DNA from: JADJRG01 sp964474905
GTDB lineage: Bacteria > Myxococcota_A > Polyangia > Nannocystales > Nannocystaceae
DNA length: 64,000 nucleotides
Reading direction: 5' to 3'
Assembly (NCBI GenBank): GCA_964474905.1
Contig: CAYYUP010000021.1
Coordinates: forward strand, 23,445-87,444
This document shows positions 62,142 to 64,000 of this stretch, piece by piece; the first letter of the stretch is position 1, and each line of letters opens with the position of its first letter. The notes beneath the pieces were generated by a model. That model saw only the letters and a list, made by a program, of their open reading frames with translations, made no database searches and was not told the DNA's origin. Position numbers and translations under genes: made by a program.

Positions 62142-63386
62142 TCAGAAGCTCGCCTGCAGGATCTTGTAGATGAGCACGGTGAGCAGCGCTGTGAAGGGCA
62201 GGGTGATGAACCACGAGGCCATGATGTCGCGGAGCACCTTGAAGTCGAGGTGAGCGAAGCCGCGGGCGATGCCCACACCGATCACGGCGCCGACAAGGGT
62301 GTGTGTTGTCGAGATCGGCAGGCCCATCTTGGAGGCCCCGAGCACTGTTGTCGCCGCTCCGAATTGGGCCGCAAAGCCGCGACTCGGGGTCATCTCGGTG
62401 ATCTTGGAGCCGACCGTGGCGATCACTTTGTGGCCGAGGGCGGCGAGGCCGATGACGATGCCAGCTGCGCCGATGAGCATCACCCAGGGCGGCACTGCAG
62501 CCGCGCCGACGTCGAGGGTGCCGGTGGCGAGCACGGCGATGATGCTGTTGAGAGGACCGACCGCGTTGGCGACATCGTTGGCCCCGTGCGCGAAGGCGAC
62601 GTAGCAGGCGGTGAGGATCTGCAGGAAGACAAAGACCCGCTCGACCGCGAGGTGCTCCTCGGCTTCGCCATTGGCGGCGGCGAGGCTGCGACGGAAGGTG
62701 AAATGCGCTGCCAGAGCCGCGAGTGCGCCGGCTCCGACCGCGAGGCCGAGCGCACCGACAAAGGGCAGGTCGAGGTGCAGGCCCTTGAGGCCCTTGTAGA
62801 TCATCGACAGCACCAGGATGGCGACGACGACAAAGACAAAGATCGGTGCCAGTCGTCGGGTCGCTCGGGTTGGCGAGGAACTCTGATAGATCTTTCGATC
62901 GACAATTCTGTAGATCAGCAGCGCCAGCAGCAGGCCGCTGATGGGCGAGATAAACCACGAGCCGACGATCGCTCCGGCCTTGTCGAGGATCACCGCATCG
63001 AGGCCGCCGTGGGCGATGCCAAAGCCCCAGACCGCGCCGACCACGGAGTGGGTCGTTGAAACCGGCAGGCCGAGGTGGGTGGCGAGGTGCAGCCAGATCG
63101 CCGTCGACAGCAGCGTTGCCAGCATGCCGTGGATGTAGGCCATCGAGTTGCCGGCGAAGACCGTGAGATCGAGGAGGTCGGCGCCGATCGTGTGAGTGAC
63201 AGCGCCGCCGGCCAAGAAGGCCCCGGCGAATTCAAAGATCGCAGCGGCGAGGATCGCCTGCTTGATCGTCATCGCGCGGGAGCCGACGCTCGTGCCCATC
63301 GCGTTGGCGACATCGTTGGCGCCGATGTTAAACGCCATGTAGAAGCCAAAGAGGCCGGCGAGGAGGATCACTAGCTCGGGGCTCAT
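62142..63386 (-). CDS. pit: PiT-family inorganic phosphate transporter
   Basis: 414 residues. Two repeats of the PiT signature are visible: FNIGANDVANAMGTSVGSRA near the N-terminus and AFAHGANDVANAVGPLNSII in the second half, with LPVSTTHSVVGAVWGFG and LPISTTHTLVGAVIGVG at the matching positions. About ten membrane helices and a hydrophilic central loop (about 170-240). It takes up phosphate (or metal-phosphate) with protons or Na+ across the inner membrane. ATG 63386. The PhoU-like partner gene is not adjacent. Confidence 0.95.
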   Translation of the reverse strand: MSPELVILLAGLFGFYMAFNIGANDVANAMGTSVGSRAMTIKQAILAAAIFEFAGAFLAGGAVTHTIGADLLDLTVFAGNSMAYIHGMLATLLSTAIWLHLATHLGLPVSTTHSVVGAVWGFGIAHGGLDAVILDKAGAIVGSWFISPISGLLLALLIYRIVDRKIYQSSSPTRATRRLAPIFVFVVVAILVLSMIYKGLKGLHLDLPFVGALGLAVGAGALAALAAHFTFRRSLAAANGEAEEHLAVERVFVFLQILTACYVAFAHGANDVANAVGPLNSIIAVLATGTLDVGAAAVPPWVMLIGAAGIVIGLAALGHKVIATVGSKITEMTPSRGFAAQFGAATTVLGASKMGLPISTTHTLVGAVIGVGIARGFAHLDFKVLRDIMASWFITLPFTALLTVLIYKILQASF

Positions 63387-63612
63387 GAAAGCCTCCAGAC
63401 GGTTGCTTTAGCGGGCGCAGGCGCACCTTCGCCGATGAAAGTATTCACCGAGATCCTCCAGAGAGAGGGCGAACAGGGGCGGCCATCAGGGCACTTCATG
63501 CCAGGGCAGCCGCTGAATCGCCGATCGTCGGCGGGCTGTCAAGCGAGCGCTTGCGCGCTGATTGCGCCTTTCGCCGAGCGGGCGCTCGCGCTCCTTTGCT
63601 ACTCTGGCCGCC

Positions 63613-63999
63613 ATGCCTCAGATTCGCCCCCTCAGCGTGTTTCATGCGCTTCTGCTCGCTTTTGCTCCCCTCGTGAACAGCGGCTGTGGCGAGTGTGTGT
63701 TTGAGGCCGTGGTCAGTGCTCAGGTCATCGACGCCGACGGAGACCCCCTCGCCGATGTCGAGGTCAGGACCTGCCTGGGCGAGCGTTGCGCGGTGGCGGA
63801 GGGCGATGACAACTGCGTCAGCACGATCACCGACGCCGACGGTCGCTTTACCCTCGAGATCCCACAGTGCAGGCCTGAGCCCTTTAAGTGCGAGCTTCGG
63901 CCGCTGTTGCTCGAGGCGATGGGTTGCGAGCAAACCACCGCCAGAGTCGACATGGCCTCAGAAACAGACCAGGTGCTGACCTACGAGTGCGAGTCTTGA
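63613..63999 (+). CDS. Lipoprotein with carboxypeptidase-regulatory-like domain
   Basis: About 128 residues. Signal with a NSGC-type lipobox (Cys near residue 25), then one beta-sandwich domain: VVSAQVIDADGDPLADVEVR and ITDADGRFTLEIPQC. Eight Cys in the mature part may form disulfides. It resembles the repeats of the protein at 21779-23074. The frame is open upstream to 63562; 63613 is preferred because the signal peptide begins there. The stop codon is just inside the window end. Confidence 0.75.
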   Translation: MPQIRPLSVFHALLLAFAPLVNSGCGECVFEAVVSAQVIDADGDPLADVEVRTCLGERCAVAEGDDNCVSTITDADGRFTLEIPQCRPEPFKCELRPLLLEAMGCEQTTARVDMASETDQVLTYECES

Positions 64000-64000
64000 G

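Noticed and set aside
1..64000. CRISPR arrays, insertion sequences, prophage genes, rRNA and tRNA
   Set aside because: No regularly spaced direct repeats, transposase or integrase motifs, or RNA-gene signatures were found by reading both strands.

Overview
The window is GC-rich (a rough impression of about 65%), gene-dense chromosomal DNA from a myxobacterium (Myxococcota). Nannocystineae-type relatives fit best, but that placement is inference. The evidence is two proteins with MYXO-CTERM-like tails (Gly-Cys, hydrophobic stretch, Arg cluster), a large Ser/Thr kinase with an HRDISPPN catalytic loop and a C-terminal TPR-like region, many lipoproteins, low-complexity Thr/Gly/Asp stalks, and many GTG/TTG starts. 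I see no phage, IS element, CRISPR array, rRNA or tRNA.

Layout. 1-5111 (minus): ABC exporter ATPase and permease, a repeat-bearing lipoprotein, a crotonase-fold enzyme, a YqeY-like protein and an exported protein cut by the window edge. 5309-16425: secreted serine protease, CurA-like reductase, a DUF4114/thrombospondin-3 surface protein, a CoxE-like VWA protein with its MoxR ATPase, an L,D-transpeptidase lipoprotein, a MerR/TipAS regulator with a clear 19-bp-spacer promoter, a lipoprotein and an unusual zincin-like protein. 16458-28933: SpeE, an orphan ABC-2-type permease, a phosphohexomutase, a tandem kinase/pseudokinase, a decayed gene, a propeller-like membrane protein and an HNH nuclease. 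29106-36886 (minus): a nine-gene Mrp/Mbh-type cation/proton antiporter operon. 37111-43874 (plus): MutS2, a barrel-SppA protein, a TerB-like protein and a DUF6817-like protein. 43885-50661: a JmjC-like oxygenase, a membrane HExxH protease and a RiPP gene cluster. 50943-60736 (minus): an M16 peptidase, a second barrel-SppA protein with a GroES-like partner, an SDR fragment, and a VWA/DUF4159 pair. 61065-63999: a CAP-domain lipoprotein, a small membrane protein, a PiT phosphate transporter and a small lipoprotein.

The most interesting locus is 45698-50661: a compact thiazole/oxazole-modified peptide (TOMM) pathway. It has a 134-residue precursor whose core holds ten consecutive Ser/Cys residues (eight Cys), a SagB-type azoline dehydrogenase, a HemN-like radical SAM enzyme, an E1/ocin-ThiF-like protein with a probable leader-binding domain, and a YcaO cyclodehydratase ending in a Pro-rich PxPxP tail. 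The gene order and short or overlapping junctions suggest one transcript. No exporter or immunity gene lies inside it. A membrane HExxH protease (44901-45701) and an M16 peptidase (50943-53990) flank it and are candidate leader peptidases. The predicted product is a linear polyazole peptide, possibly C-methylated.

Start codons, domain boundaries and membrane-segment counts were judged by eye from the sequence; no database search was run.
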